Below are positions 15,914-25,526 of a DNA stretch of 51,022 bases, piece after piece. Every line of letters starts with the position of its first letter. Within the stretch, counting starts at the first letter, position 1. The position numbers were made by a program, and so were the translations under genes. Origin of the DNA: Rhodobacter sp. (GTDB taxonomy: Bacteria; Pseudomonadota; Alphaproteobacteria; Rhodobacterales; Rhodobacteraceae); the NCBI GenBank assembly GCA_020250125.1, contig JADCEL010000011.1, positions 1 to 51,022 of the forward strand, in the 5' to 3' direction. The notes beneath the pieces were generated by a model, which was not told where the DNA came from, made no database searches, and worked only from the letters and a program-made list of their open reading frames with translations.

Positions 15914-16996
15914 CTATTTCGGAATGTCGCCTTCGATGCCTTCGACGTAAAAGCTCATGCCCAGCAGGTCGCCGTCGCTGGCGGTCTCGCCTTCGGCAAG
16001 CCAGGGGGTTCCGTCCTGCTTGTTCAGCGGGCCGGTGAAGGGGTGGTAGCTACCGGCGGCAATCGCATCGCGCATTGCTTCGGCTTCGGCCTTCACCTCT
16101 GCCGGAACGGCTTCGGTGATTTCGCCGATCTCCACTTCGCCGCCTGCAATGCCTTCCCAGGCATCCGCCTGTTCCCAGGTGCCGTCAATCACCGCGCCGA
16201 CGCGCTTGATGTAATAGGGTGCCCAGTTGTCGATGATCGACGACACGCGCGGGCTTGGCTTGTATTCTGCCATGTCCGAGGCCTGGCCAAAGCCGATGGT
16301 GCCCGGCGTTTTCGCCAGTTCGGCCAGCGGCGCGGTGGAATCGGTGTGTGACAGGATCACGTCCACGCCCTGTTCGATCAGCGCTTTGGCGGCGTCCGCC
16401 TCTTTCGCCGGGTCAAACCAGGTATAGGCCCAGACGACCGAGATGGTGACATCCGGGTTCACCTTCCTGGCATGGATGAAGCTGGAGTTGATGCCCTGGA
16501 TCACCTCGGGGATCGGGAAAGAAGCGATATAGCCGATCTTGTTCGACTTGGTCATGCGCCCGGCGATGGTGCCCATCACCGCGCGCCCTTCGTAGAAGCG
16601 CGCGTTGTAGGTGGCAACGTTCGGATGTTCGCGCTTGTAGCCCGTTGCATGTTCGAACTTCACATCGGGGAACTTGGCGGCCACCGCATTGGTCGCATCC
16701 ATGAAGCCGAAGGATGTGGTAAAGATGATGTCGCAGCCTGACAGCGCCATCTGGGTCAGAACGCGTTCGGCATCGGCCCCTTCGGGCACGTTTTCCTGAT
16801 AGGCGGTTTCCACCTTGTCGCCGAATGCTTCCTGCACGGCCAGCAGGCCCTGATGATGCTGATAGGTCCAGCCGCCGTCGCCGATCGGGCCGACATAGAC
16901 AAAACAGGCCTTGGTCTTGTCCTGCGCCATGGCCGTGCCGGAAAGCGTCAGACCAAGGCCCAGGGCGGCACCGGCAAGAAGGGTTCTGCGTCTCAT
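15914..16996 (-). CDS. BMP-family ABC transporter substrate-binding protein (probable purine binding)
   Basis: 360 residues. Signal peptide about 1-24 (RRRTLLAGAALGLGLTLSG, ending AMA-Q). The domain is the basic membrane protein (PnrA-like) fold: GPIGDGGWTYQHHQG near the N-terminus, FTTSFGFMDAT, KIGYIASFPIPEVIQGIN and SHTDSTAP line the expected ligand cleft. Characterised relatives bind purine nucleosides or related bases. As the last gene of an operon that begins with xdhABC, uptake of xanthine, hypoxanthine or their nucleosides is the simplest reading. It lies 47 bases after the permease gene and is followed by a strong terminator. Confidence 0.88.
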   Translation of the reverse strand: MRRRTLLAGAALGLGLTLSGTAMAQDKTKACFVYVGPIGDGGWTYQHHQGLLAVQEAFGDKVETAYQENVPEGADAERVLTQMALSGCDIIFTTSFGFMDATNAVAAKFPDVKFEHATGYKREHPNVATYNARFYEGRAVMGTIAGRMTKSNKIGYIASFPIPEVIQGINSSFIHARKVNPDVTISVVWAYTWFDPAKEADAAKALIEQGVDVILSHTDSTAPLAELAKTPGTIGFGQASDMAEYKPSPRVSSIIDNWAPYYIKRVGAVIDGTWEQADAWEGIAGGEVEIGEITEAVPAEVKAEAEAMRDAIAAGSYHPFTGPLNKQDGTPWLAEGETASDGDLLGMSFYVEGIEGDIPK

Positions 16997-17043
16997 TCGT
17001 TCACTCCCAGTTGTGCCGGTAACCCCGGCTTTGAATTCATGCC

Positions 17044-17976
17044 TCAGCGCGAAGCATGGAAATTTCTTCCAAGCGCCGCAGGCGCGTTCAGCGCTGCGCG
17101 GCCCCGGTCGGCGGACATGATGACCAGCACAAGGATGGTTATCAGATAGGGGGACATCGACAAGTACTCTACCGGAATGCGCGCCCCCGCCGCCTGAAGA
17201 TTAAGCTGAAGCACAGTGATTCCGCCGAAAAGATAGGCACCAAGCAGGATGCGCCAGGGTTTCCAGCTGGCAAAGACCACGATGGCCAGCGCGATCCAGC
17301 CGGCACCTGCCGTGATCCCGTCGGTCCATTGCGGCACCCGCACCAGGCTGATGTAGGCCCCGCCCAACCCGGCCATGGCGCCGCCGAACAGGATCGCCAG
17401 CAGGCGGATGCGCTGCACCTTGTAGCCAAGCGCATGGGCCGCATCGTGATTTTCACCCACCGCCCGCAGGATCAGCCCGGCGCGGGTGAACTTCAGCAGC
17501 GCCCAGACGGCGGCGATGATCAGGACCGACAGGTAAACCACCGGATCATGGCGGAACAGGATGGTGCCCAGCACCGGAATGTCGGTCAGCGGACCGAAGT
17601 CCAGTCGCGGGGTGGGCGGCGGCTTGATGCCGACATAGCCCTGCCCGATCAGCGATGACAGGCCCAGACCGAACAGTGTCAGCGCCAGCCCCGTTGCCAC
17701 CTGATTGGCCAGCAGCACCTGTGTCAGGAAGGCAAAGATCAGCGACAATGCCGCCCCGCCCGCCGCCGCGGCGACAAAGCCCACGACCGGGCTTTCGGCT
17801 TCCACCGCAATCGCAAGGCCGTAGACCGCGCCCATGATCATCATGCCTTCAACGCCCAGGTTCAGCACCCCGGCCTTTTCCACCACCAGCTCGCCCGTCG
17901 CCGCCAGCATGATCGGCACCGCCGCCACCATCAGCGAGGCAATCAGGACCGCCGGGTTGATTGCAGTCAGGTCCAT
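17044..17976 (-). CDS. ABC transporter permease (nucleoside/purine type), second subunit
   Basis: 310 residues with about eight or nine hydrophobic segments. The stretch GELVVEKAGVLNLGVEGMM (about 28-46) is typical of the BPD_transp_2 permeases that work with BMP-type binding proteins (NupQ/YufQ-like). It should form the channel with the permease encoded upstream. Its ATG shares a base with the stop of that gene (TGATG), indicating coupled translation. Confidence 0.9.
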   Translation of the reverse strand: MDLTAINPAVLIASLMVAAVPIMLAATGELVVEKAGVLNLGVEGMMIMGAVYGLAIAVEAESPVVGFVAAAAGGAALSLIFAFLTQVLLANQVATGLALTLFGLGLSSLIGQGYVGIKPPPTPRLDFGPLTDIPVLGTILFRHDPVVYLSVLIIAAVWALLKFTRAGLILRAVGENHDAAHALGYKVQRIRLLAILFGGAMAGLGGAYISLVRVPQWTDGITAGAGWIALAIVVFASWKPWRILLGAYLFGGITVLQLNLQAAGARIPVEYLSMSPYLITILVLVIMSADRGRAALNAPAALGRNFHASR

Positions 17977-19061
17977 CAGGCGGCCCTCCCGAAGCCAAGG
18001 CGGATGCGGTAGTTGCCAAGCATGTCCACCGCCAGCAGGAAGAACAGCAGCATCCCCTGAAAGGCCTGGATCGCGGCCGAAGGCAGGCCCAGCATGAACT
18101 GCGCCAGTTCCCCCCCGATATAGGTCAGCGCCATCAACAGCCCCGCCAGCAGGATGCCGATCGGGTTCAGCCGCCCGAGAAAGGCCACGATGATGGCAGT
18201 GAACCCGTAGCCCGAGTTGAAATCAATGCTGATCTGGCCTGCCGGACCCGTCACCTCGAACAGCCCCGCCAGCCCTGCCAGCGCGCCCGAAATGCCCATG
18301 CACAGCACCACCAGCCGGTTGGGGTTGACGCCCGCAAAGCGCGCGGCGCGCGGGGCCTCGCCGGCAAGGCGGATCTGAAAGCCAAGGATGTGGCGTTGCA
18401 GCAGGATGTAGCTGGCGATCACCGCGATGAAGGCGGCGACGACACCCCAATGCATGCCGGTGCCGCCGATCAGTTCCGGGTTGGCCGAGGTGGCCCATTG
18501 CGACAGGTTGCGCGAGCCGGGAAACCCGCCGCCCTCGGGGCTGCGCAGCGCCCCCAGCGCCATCGAGGCCAGCAGCGATTGCGCGACATAGACCAAGAGC
18601 AGCGACACAAGAATCTCATTGGTGCGGAACCGCGTGCGCAGGATCGCCGGGATCATCGCCCAGACCCAGCCGCCAAAGGCCCCCGCCGCCACCATCAGCG
18701 GAAAGATCAGCCGGTTTTCGGACGGGTAAAAGGCAAGGCCCGCCGCCGCGCCAAAAATCGCCCCCATGATGTACTGGCCTTCGGCCCCGATGTTCCAGAT
18801 ACCGGCACGAAAGCCCAGGGACAGGCCGATGGCAATCAGGATCAGCGGCCCGGCCTTGACCAGCAGCTGCGGGCGCGAATAGCTGGCGAACTGCGGATCG
18901 AACAGCGGGTCCCAGAAGATCGTGCGGATCGCCTCGAACGGGTCCTTGCCAAGAATGGCAAACATCAGCCCGCCCGCGATCATCGTCAGGATCACCGCCA
19001 GAACCGGCGTTGCCGCCATCCAGAACCGTGACGGGGTCGGACGTTTTTCAAGGATGAACAT
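17976..19061 (-). CDS. ABC transporter permease (nucleoside/purine type), first subunit
   Basis: 361 residues from the ATG at 19061, which has GGAGGT about 9 bases upstream. BPD_transp_2 family (NupP/YufP-like) with about nine hydrophobic segments and the family stretch GFRAGIWNIGAEGQYIMG. It forms a heterodimeric channel with the following permease. The start overlaps the end of the ATPase gene by 14 bases. Confidence 0.9.
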   Translation of the reverse strand: MFILEKRPTPSRFWMAATPVLAVILTMIAGGLMFAILGKDPFEAIRTIFWDPLFDPQFASYSRPQLLVKAGPLILIAIGLSLGFRAGIWNIGAEGQYIMGAIFGAAAGLAFYPSENRLIFPLMVAAGAFGGWVWAMIPAILRTRFRTNEILVSLLLVYVAQSLLASMALGALRSPEGGGFPGSRNLSQWATSANPELIGGTGMHWGVVAAFIAVIASYILLQRHILGFQIRLAGEAPRAARFAGVNPNRLVVLCMGISGALAGLAGLFEVTGPAGQISIDFNSGYGFTAIIVAFLGRLNPIGILLAGLLMALTYIGGELAQFMLGLPSAAIQAFQGMLLFFLLAVDMLGNYRIRLGFGRAA

Positions 19062-20583
19062 GATGGGCCACCTCCATGCCATGGGCACCACCCATCATCA
19101 GGCCGATCTCGTCCACCGTCAGGCCCTGTGTCGGCCTGGGTTCGGTCAGCCGGCCGCCGTTCAGCGCCGCGAAGCGGTCGGTGATTTCCAGCAGCTCGTC
19201 CAGGTCCTGGCTGATGACCACCACCGCCGCGCCTTCTGCCGCCCGGTCGATCAGCGCCTGGCGGATCGCGGCGGCGGCCGAAGCATCGACCCCCCAGGTC
19301 GGCTGGTTCACCACCACCACCGTCGGGGCCTGGCTTAGCTCGCGCCCCACCACGAATTTCTGCAGGTTGCCGCCGGACAGGGCGCGTGCGGCCACCCAGA
19401 TGCCCGGTGTGCGCACGTCAAAGCCTTCCACGATCTGCCCGGCAAAGTCGCGGGTCGCGGCCCAGTCGATGAAGCCGCGCGACACCAGGCCCTTGCGGAC
19501 GGCACCCGACAGCAGGGCGTTTTCGGTCAGGCTCATGTCCGGGGCGGCTGCATGACCCAGCCGTTCTTCGGGGGCTGCCACCAGTCCGGCCCGGCGGCGT
19601 TCGTTCGGGCCTGCATCGCCGCAGCCCGCGCCGTTGATGCGGATCCTGTCCCGCGCCGTGCGCACCTCGCCCGACAGCGCCAGCAGCAATTCGTCCTGCC
19701 CGTTGCCCGCCACCCCGGCGATACCCAGAATCTCGCCCTTCTGCACGGAAAAGCCGATGTTTTTCAGTGACGTGCCGAAGGGGTTGGGCGAAGGCACCGA
19801 CAAGCCCGATACCTCCAGCGCCACAGCCCCCTTGGCCTTGGCGCTGCGGGCTGGCGGGGTCAGCGTTTCGCCCACCATCATCTCGGCCAGGTCGCGCGCC
19901 GATTTCTCGCGCGGGGTGCAGGTGGCCACCACCTTGCCGCGCCGCAGGATCGTCGCGGCATCGCACAACGCGCGGATTTCCTCCAGCTTGTGCGAGATAT
20001 ACAGGATCGCCGTGCCTTCCGCCGACAACTGGCGCAGCGTCTGGAACAGGATGTCCACCTCCTGCGGGGTCAGCACAGAGGTCGGCTCATCCATGATCAG
20101 CAGTTTCGGGTCCTGCAGCAGGCAGCGGATGATCTCGACCCGCTGGCGTTCGCCCGCGCTGAGGTCCCCCACCAGCCGGTCGGGGTCCAGCGGCAGCCCG
20201 TAGTCCTGCGATACCTGGCGGATGCGCGACGCCAGCGTGCGCATCCCCGGGGGATTCTGCATGCCAAGGGCGACGTTCTCGGCCACGTTCAGCGCCTCGA
20301 ACAGGCTGAAGTGCTGGAACACCATGGCCACGCCCTGCTGGCGGGCGACGCCGGGTTTGGATGGGGCATAGGCCGCGCCGCGCAGGGTCATCGTGCCGCC
20401 GTCAGGCTTGACCAGCCCGTAGATCATCTTGACCAGCGTGGATTTTCCCGCGCCATTCTCGCCCAGCAGGGCATGCACCTCGCCCGGTGCCACGGCAAAC
20501 GACACATCGCTGTTGGCCACCACACCGGGATAGGCCTTGGTCAGCCCCACGACCCGCAGCAGCACCTCGCCCGTCCCGGTCAT
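19048..20583 (-). CDS. ABC transporter ATPase with two nucleotide-binding domains (nucleoside/purine type)
   Basis: 511 residues, two fused ABC domains. The first has Walker A GENGAGKST (41-49), signature LSAGERQRVEI and Walker B LLIMDEPTS. The second has the degenerate P-loop GVAGNGQDEL typical of RbsA/NupO-like proteins and signature LSGGNLQK. The ATG at 20583 overlaps the xdhC stop (ATGA), with AGGAGAGG just upstream; a longer frame to 20823 is only shadow of xdhC. The overlap places the transporter in the same transcript as xdhABC, which is the best clue to a purine substrate. Confidence 0.92.
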   Translation of the reverse strand: MTGTGEVLLRVVGLTKAYPGVVANSDVSFAVAPGEVHALLGENGAGKSTLVKMIYGLVKPDGGTMTLRGAAYAPSKPGVARQQGVAMVFQHFSLFEALNVAENVALGMQNPPGMRTLASRIRQVSQDYGLPLDPDRLVGDLSAGERQRVEIIRCLLQDPKLLIMDEPTSVLTPQEVDILFQTLRQLSAEGTAILYISHKLEEIRALCDAATILRRGKVVATCTPREKSARDLAEMMVGETLTPPARSAKAKGAVALEVSGLSVPSPNPFGTSLKNIGFSVQKGEILGIAGVAGNGQDELLLALSGEVRTARDRIRINGAGCGDAGPNERRRAGLVAAPEERLGHAAAPDMSLTENALLSGAVRKGLVSRGFIDWAATRDFAGQIVEGFDVRTPGIWVAARALSGGNLQKFVVGRELSQAPTVVVVNQPTWGVDASAAAAIRQALIDRAAEGAAVVVISQDLDELLEITDRFAALNGGRLTEPRPTQGLTVDEIGLMMGGAHGMEVAHHVHP

Positions 20584-21521
20584 CGCGCCCTCTCCTGTCG
20601 TGCCGCCTGCGTCACCTGCCGGTGCAGTATGTCCTGCGCCACGCCGATGGCAATCGCCTGGGGGTGTTTTCCCAAGGTGGGGTCCCCGATGGGGCAGCGG
20701 ATGCGCGCGATCTGCGGATCGCTGTGGCCAAGGGTGCGCAGCCTGCTGCGAAAGCGCGCCCATTTGGTCTGCGACCCGATCAGGCCAAGGCTGGCGAAAC
20801 CGCGGGTCAGCAGGCGGTGGCACAGTTCCAGATCCAGCGCATGGGAAAAGGTCAGCACCAGATGGTCAGCCCCGGCCGGGCAATGGGCCACCAACAGCGC
20901 CGGGTCTGCAGCGGGCAGACAGGTGACGCCCGCCGGAATGGCATCCGGAAAGCGGTCCGGCGCAACATCCACCCAGGTGACGGCCAAGTCAGGCAGCGGG
21001 GCCAGCACCGCCGCCAAAGCCCGGCCCACATGGCCCGCGCCCCAGATCCACAGCGGCCGGCGGGGTGACAGCACCGGTTCCACCATCCAGCCCTGCACAA
21101 GGGCCGCCACCGGCAGGCTGCCTGCCCCCCGCGCCTTTGCCAGCAGGCGCTTCACCGCCAGCGGCATGGGGCGGCCATCGACGCTGCGGGCAAACACGCC
21201 GGCCTCCGGACGGGGCAGGGTGGCGGTGCCGAAGATCTCTGTCAGCAGCGTGACGGCACCGCCGCAGCATTGACCCAAGGCAGGGCCCAGCGGCACGCGC
21301 TGCAGCACGGGCGCGGTGCCGGACGCCAGCAGGACGCGCGCCCGTTCCATCGCCGTCCATTCCAGCGCGCCGCCGCCGATGGTGCCCGCGCTTCCGTCCC
21401 GCCAGACCAGCATCGCCGCCCCCGCCTCACGCGGGGCCGATCCTTCTGCCGTCGCAACCACAATCCGGGCGACCCGGCCATGGGCGGCGACCGCGCCAGA
21501 CAGGGCGGCAAGGTCAATCAA
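20580..21521 (-). CDS. xdhC: Xanthine dehydrogenase accessory protein (molybdenum cofactor insertion)
   Basis: 313 residues. XdhC/CoxI N-terminal domain with IGGGALEW and the conserved GQCCGG motif, then a Rossmann domain (LWIWGAGHVGRALA). It binds and sulfurates the molybdenum cofactor and delivers it to XdhB. The start overlaps the xdhB end by 8 bases, and the stop overlaps the ABC ATPase start. Confidence 0.92.
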   Translation of the reverse strand: MIDLAALSGAVAAHGRVARIVVATAEGSAPREAGAAMLVWRDGSAGTIGGGALEWTAMERARVLLASGTAPVLQRVPLGPALGQCCGGAVTLLTEIFGTATLPRPEAGVFARSVDGRPMPLAVKRLLAKARGAGSLPVAALVQGWMVEPVLSPRRPLWIWGAGHVGRALAAVLAPLPDLAVTWVDVAPDRFPDAIPAGVTCLPAADPALLVAHCPAGADHLVLTFSHALDLELCHRLLTRGFASLGLIGSQTKWARFRSRLRTLGHSDPQIARIRCPIGDPTLGKHPQAIAIGVAQDILHRQVTQAARQERAR

Positions 21522-23898
21522 CGCGCTGTCTCCGCACGGCCATCAGCACGCGCTCTGCCGTTGCGGGCGCGTCCAGCGCCGGGTAGACCGATCCGTCGCC
21601 GCAGGCCGCAACCGCATCCGACAGGGCCATCAGCGCCGAAATTCCCAGCATGACGGGCGGCTCGCCCACCGCCTTGGACCGGCCGACGCTGTCTTCCCGG
21701 TTGGCGCGGCCCCAAAGGGCCACGTTGAACACTGGCGGGCGGTCGGAACAGGCGGGGATCTTGTAGGTGCTGGGCGCATGGGTGCGCAGACGGCCCCTGT
21801 CATCCCAGACCAGTTCTTCCGTGGTCAGCCAGCCCGCCCCCTGCACATAGCCGCCCTCGATCTGTCCGATGTCCAGCGCCGGGTTCAGACTGGTCCCGGT
21901 GTCATGCAGGATGTCGGCGCGCAGAATGCGGTTTTCCCCTGTCAGGGTGTCGATCACCACTTCTGTCACCGCCGCGCCGTAGGCGAAATAAAGGAACGGC
22001 CGCCCCATGCCCCTGACCCGGTCCCAGACGATTTTCGGCGTGCGGTAATAGCCGGTCGAAGACAGCGACAGGCGCGCCTGATAGGCCATCGCCGCCACGT
22101 CGGCAAAGCTGTAGTCGGCCCCTGCCACCTGCACCCGGCCCCCGCCGAAAACGACATCGGCGGGCTGCGCCTGATGCCGTTCTGCCAGAAGGGCGGCCAT
22201 GCGCCCGCGGATCGTCTCGCAGGCCGCGCGCGCTGCCATGCCGTTCAGGTCAGACCCCGAAGAGGCCGCCGTGGCCGAGGTGTTGGGCACCTTGGAGGTG
22301 TCGGTCGCGGTGATCTTCACCGCCTTCGTCTCCAGCCCGAACACGTCTGCGGCGATCTGCGCCACCTTCTGGAACAGGCCCTGCCCCATCTCGGTGCCGC
22401 CATGGTTCAGATGCACCGACCCGTCCTGATAGACATGCACCAGCGCCCCGGCCTGGTTGAGCCAGGTCAGCGTGAATGAAATACCGAACTTCACCGGGGT
22501 CAGCGCGATGCCGCGCTTCAGCACGGGGCTGGCGGCGTTCCAGGCCGCAATGGCGGCGCGCCGTCTCTGATAGGCCGCGCTCTCTTCCAGGGCGGCCACC
22601 AGATCCTGACCGATGAAATCCTCGACCGGCATATGGTAGGGCGTCGTCTGCGCGCCCAGCGGATTGGGCGGCATCCCATCCGCAAGGACCGCTACTGGTT
22701 TCTTTTCGGCGGAAATACCCTGGGGGTCCGGGGGCAAAGCCCCGGGCCCGTCGGCCATCGCGCGGTAGAAATTGGCGCGCCGCACCGCCAGGGGGTCGCG
22801 GCGCAGGGCATGTGCGATATGGTCCATCACCCGTTCGATCCCGACCATGCCCTGCGGCCCGCCAAAGCCGCGAAAGGCGGTGGCCGATTGGGTGTTGGTG
22901 CGCAATCTGTGGCTTTCGATCCGGACGGCGGGCAGGAAATAGGCGTTGTCGGCATGCAGCATGGCGCGGTCGGCAACGGGCAGCGACAAATCCTGGCTCC
23001 AGCCGCAGCGCAGCAGATGCGTGAACTCCACCCCCGCCAGCCGTCCGTCCCCATCAAAGCCGGCGCGGTACAGGATGCGCAGGTCATGACGCTTGCCGGT
23101 GATGATCATGTCATCGTCGCGGTCATAGCGCATCTTGCAGGGCCGACCCGTTGCCCGCGCCGCCACGGCGCAGGCCACGGCCAGCGCATTGCCCTGGCTT
23201 TCCTTGCCGCCGAAGCCGCCGCCCATGCGGCGCACCTCGACGCGCACCGCGTTCATCGGCAGGTGCAGGGCATGGGCGACCTTGTGCTGCACCTCGGTCG
23301 GGTGCTGGGTGGAGGCGTGGATGACCATATCGCCCCCCTCTTGCGGCAGGGCCAGCGCCACCTGGCCTTCCAGATAGAAATGCTCCTGGCCACCCACCTC
23401 GATCCGGCCCTCAACGCGGTGTGGGGCGGCGGCTATGGCGGCGGCGGCATCCCCCCTGGCCCAGATCAGCGGACCGGACTCGAACCGGCTGTTTGCGGCC
23501 AGCGCCTGATCCAGCGTCAGCAGGGCCGGGCGTTCGGCGCAGCGGATCGTCCCCAGCCGCGCCGCGCGCCGTGCCGCCAGGTGGCTTTCTGCGATCACCA
23601 GAAAGACCGGCTGGCCCAGGTAGTGCAGGGTGCCGGTGGCCAGCAGCGGCTCGTCATGGGCCGAGGGCGAACAATCGGGCATGTCGGGAAGGTCGGCAGC
23701 GGACAGCACGGCAACAACCCCGGGGGCCGCGCGGACCGCGGACAGGTCCATGCCGGTGATGCTGCCATGCGCGATGGCGGACAGACCAAAAGCCAGATGC
23801 AGCGTGCCCGCAGGCGTCGGGATGTCATCGACATAGCGGGCCTGCCCGGTCACATGCAGGGCTGCGGCGTCATGGGGAAGCGGCCGGCCCAGGCTCAT
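21514..23898 (-). CDS. xdhB: Xanthine dehydrogenase, molybdopterin-binding subunit
   Basis: 794 residues, normal for bacterial XdhB. Motifs: [10 protein letters not shown] (Mo-cofactor contact), [14 protein letters not shown] (substrate Arg region, with ATAFRGFGG typical), and [11 protein letters not shown] near the C-terminus, where the Glu is the catalytic base. With XdhA it oxidises hypoxanthine to xanthine and xanthine to urate in the cytoplasm. ATG overlaps the xdhA stop (ATGA). Confidence 0.94.
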   Translation of the reverse strand: MSLGRPLPHDAAALHVTGQARYVDDIPTPAGTLHLAFGLSAIAHGSITGMDLSAVRAAPGVVAVLSAADLPDMPDCSPSAHDEPLLATGTLHYLGQPVFLVIAESHLAARRAARLGTIRCAERPALLTLDQALAANSRFESGPLIWARGDAAAAIAAAPHRVEGRIEVGGQEHFYLEGQVALALPQEGGDMVIHASTQHPTEVQHKVAHALHLPMNAVRVEVRRMGGGFGGKESQGNALAVACAVAARATGRPCKMRYDRDDDMIITGKRHDLRILYRAGFDGDGRLAGVEFTHLLRCGWSQDLSLPVADRAMLHADNAYFLPAVRIESHRLRTNTQSATAFRGFGGPQGMVGIERVMDHIAHALRRDPLAVRRANFYRAMADGPGALPPDPQGISAEKKPVAVLADGMPPNPLGAQTTPYHMPVEDFIGQDLVAALEESAAYQRRRAAIAAWNAASPVLKRGIALTPVKFGISFTLTWLNQAGALVHVYQDGSVHLNHGGTEMGQGLFQKVAQIAADVFGLETKAVKITATDTSKVPNTSATAASSGSDLNGMAARAACETIRGRMAALLAERHQAQPADVVFGGGRVQVAGADYSFADVAAMAYQARLSLSSTGYYRTPKIVWDRVRGMGRPFLYFAYGAAVTEVVIDTLTGENRILRADILHDTGTSLNPALDIGQIEGGYVQGAGWLTTEELVWDDRGRLRTHAPSTYKIPACSDRPPVFNVALWGRANREDSVGRSKAVGEPPVMLGISALMALSDAVAACGDGSVYPALDAPATAERVLMAVRRQRVD

Positions 23899-25313
23899 GC
23901 CCGCACCCCAAGCACATTGACCGGCTGGCCCGCCAGATCGGCGACGTAGCGCACAAGCAGGTTTGCCGCCGTCTCCAGCCGGTACGGGGCCGTGGCGCGC
24001 ATGTCGCTCAGCGGGGTGAAATCCTGCGCGAAGAGCGGTTTCATTCGCCGCGCGGTCTCAGCGGTCAGGGCCTGGCCGATCAGCCCGGCCTCAACCGCCA
24101 GGGCCCGTTTGGGAATGCCCGCCATGCCGCCAAAGGCAATTCGGGCCGCAGTGACGATGCCATCCGTGACAGTGACATTGAAGCAGCCGCAGACCGCCGA
24201 GATGTCCTGATCAAAGCGCTTGGACAGCTTGTAGCACCGCAGGGCGGGGGCATGGTCGGGGATAGTGACCGCCTCCACCAGTTCCCCAGGCCTGCGGTCC
24301 TGCCTGCGGTAATCCAGAAAGAACGCCTCCAGCGGCATGTCGCGCCGGTCATCGCCGTGCCGCAGGTGCAGCGTTGCCCCCAGGGCGATCAGCGCGGGCG
24401 GCCCGTCGCCGATGGGCGAGCCGTTGGCGATATTGCCGCCGATCGTGGCGGCATTGCGCACCTGCACGCTGGCATAGCGGCGCAGAAGTTCGGCGAAATC
24501 GGGATAAAGCGGTGCCACCGCCGCCATCAGGTCCGTGATCGTCACCCCCGCCCCGATCCGCAGACGGTCCCCCTGCCGGTCGATCCGGCGCATCTCTTCG
24601 ATGCCGGACAGAAAGGCGACCGGTGCAAGATCACGCAGGTCTTTCGTCACCCACAGGCCCACGTCGGTCGCCCCGGCGACCAGTGTGGCGTCAGGGTGGG
24701 CGGCATACCAGCGCGCCAATTCATCGGTGGTCTGCGGCAGGAAGGGCGCGGGGGGGCTGCCGTCTGCCCCCCCGCCCTGCGCACGTCCCCCCGGGGACAC
24801 CGGGGCGAATGCGAAACCGGGGGCGGTTTCGGGCATCCAGTCGGGCGCGGGTTTCATCGCGGCGGCTTCGGCGGCGCGGATGATCGGGGCATAGCCGGTG
24901 CAGCGGCACAGGTTGCCCGCCAGAACATCGTCATGGTCCTGCCTGCCCTGCAGATGGGCAACCGCCATCGACACGACAAAGCCCGGCGTGCAGAAACCGC
25001 ACTGCGATCCGTGGTGATCGATCATCGCCTGCTGGACGGGGTGCAGACGGCCGTCGGGGGCTGCGATGCCCTCTACCGTGCGCACCGCCTTGCCGTGCAG
25101 TTGCGGCAGGAACAGGATGCAGGCATTCAGCGCCCTTGGCCCGGCGGCATCCGTCACCATCACGGTGCAGGCCCCGCAATCGCCTTCGTTGCAGCCTTCC
25201 TTGGTGCCGGTCAGGCCGCGATCCTCCCGCAGCCAGTCCAGCAGGGTGCGGGTTGGCGGTTCACCCGCCACACGCACCGGCGTTCCGTTCAGCAGAAACG
25301 CAATTTCAGACAT
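23895..25313 (-). CDS. xdhA: Xanthine dehydrogenase, iron-sulfur and FAD subunit
   Basis: 472 residues. A 2Fe-2S ferredoxin domain with Cys41, 46 and 49 ([10 protein letters not shown]) and Cys65 is followed by a second cluster domain with CGFC (105-108) and CRC (136-138). Then come an FAD-binding domain ([22 protein letters not shown]) and the CO-dehydrogenase flavoprotein C-terminal domain. It carries electrons from the molybdenum site to FAD and NAD. First gene of the seven-gene purine operon; AGGGTG precedes the ATG. It is divergent from dnaE. Confidence 0.94.
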   Translation of the reverse strand: MSEIAFLLNGTPVRVAGEPPTRTLLDWLREDRGLTGTKEGCNEGDCGACTVMVTDAAGPRALNACILFLPQLHGKAVRTVEGIAAPDGRLHPVQQAMIDHHGSQCGFCTPGFVVSMAVAHLQGRQDHDDVLAGNLCRCTGYAPIIRAAEAAAMKPAPDWMPETAPGFAFAPVSPGGRAQGGGADGSPPAPFLPQTTDELARWYAAHPDATLVAGATDVGLWVTKDLRDLAPVAFLSGIEEMRRIDRQGDRLRIGAGVTITDLMAAVAPLYPDFAELLRRYASVQVRNAATIGGNIANGSPIGDGPPALIALGATLHLRHGDDRRDMPLEAFFLDYRRQDRRPGELVEAVTIPDHAPALRCYKLSKRFDQDISAVCGCFNVTVTDGIVTAARIAFGGMAGIPKRALAVEAGLIGQALTAETARRMKPLFAQDFTPLSDMRATAPYRLETAANLLVRYVADLAGQPVNVLGVRA

Positions 25314-25526
25314 CTGACACCCTGCCGCCTTCTTGCCGTCCCTGGCTGATGCGGGCCGCTCGATGCGGCGTAAAGCGGGCCCGCGCCCCTGTCTGCGATG
25401 CCATCAAGCCCCGCACCCCCGCACAAGGCAAGCGGAACCTTTCCGGCTTTCCCGATAGCAGTTTCGCCTTTTACCGAAAACCCGGGTGCCCTTTCGTCCC
25501 GGCTGTGCTGTTGCTAGGCTGGCCGC
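25314..25526. promoter_or_regulatory. Divergent xdhA / dnaE promoter region
   Basis: 213 bases between two divergent starts. On the dnaE side TAGGCT (25515-25520) preceded by TTGC lies 6 bases before the ATG, and no ribosome binding site is visible, which suggests a leaderless dnaE transcript. On the xdhA side I cannot point to a certain promoter or operator. Confidence 0.35.
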
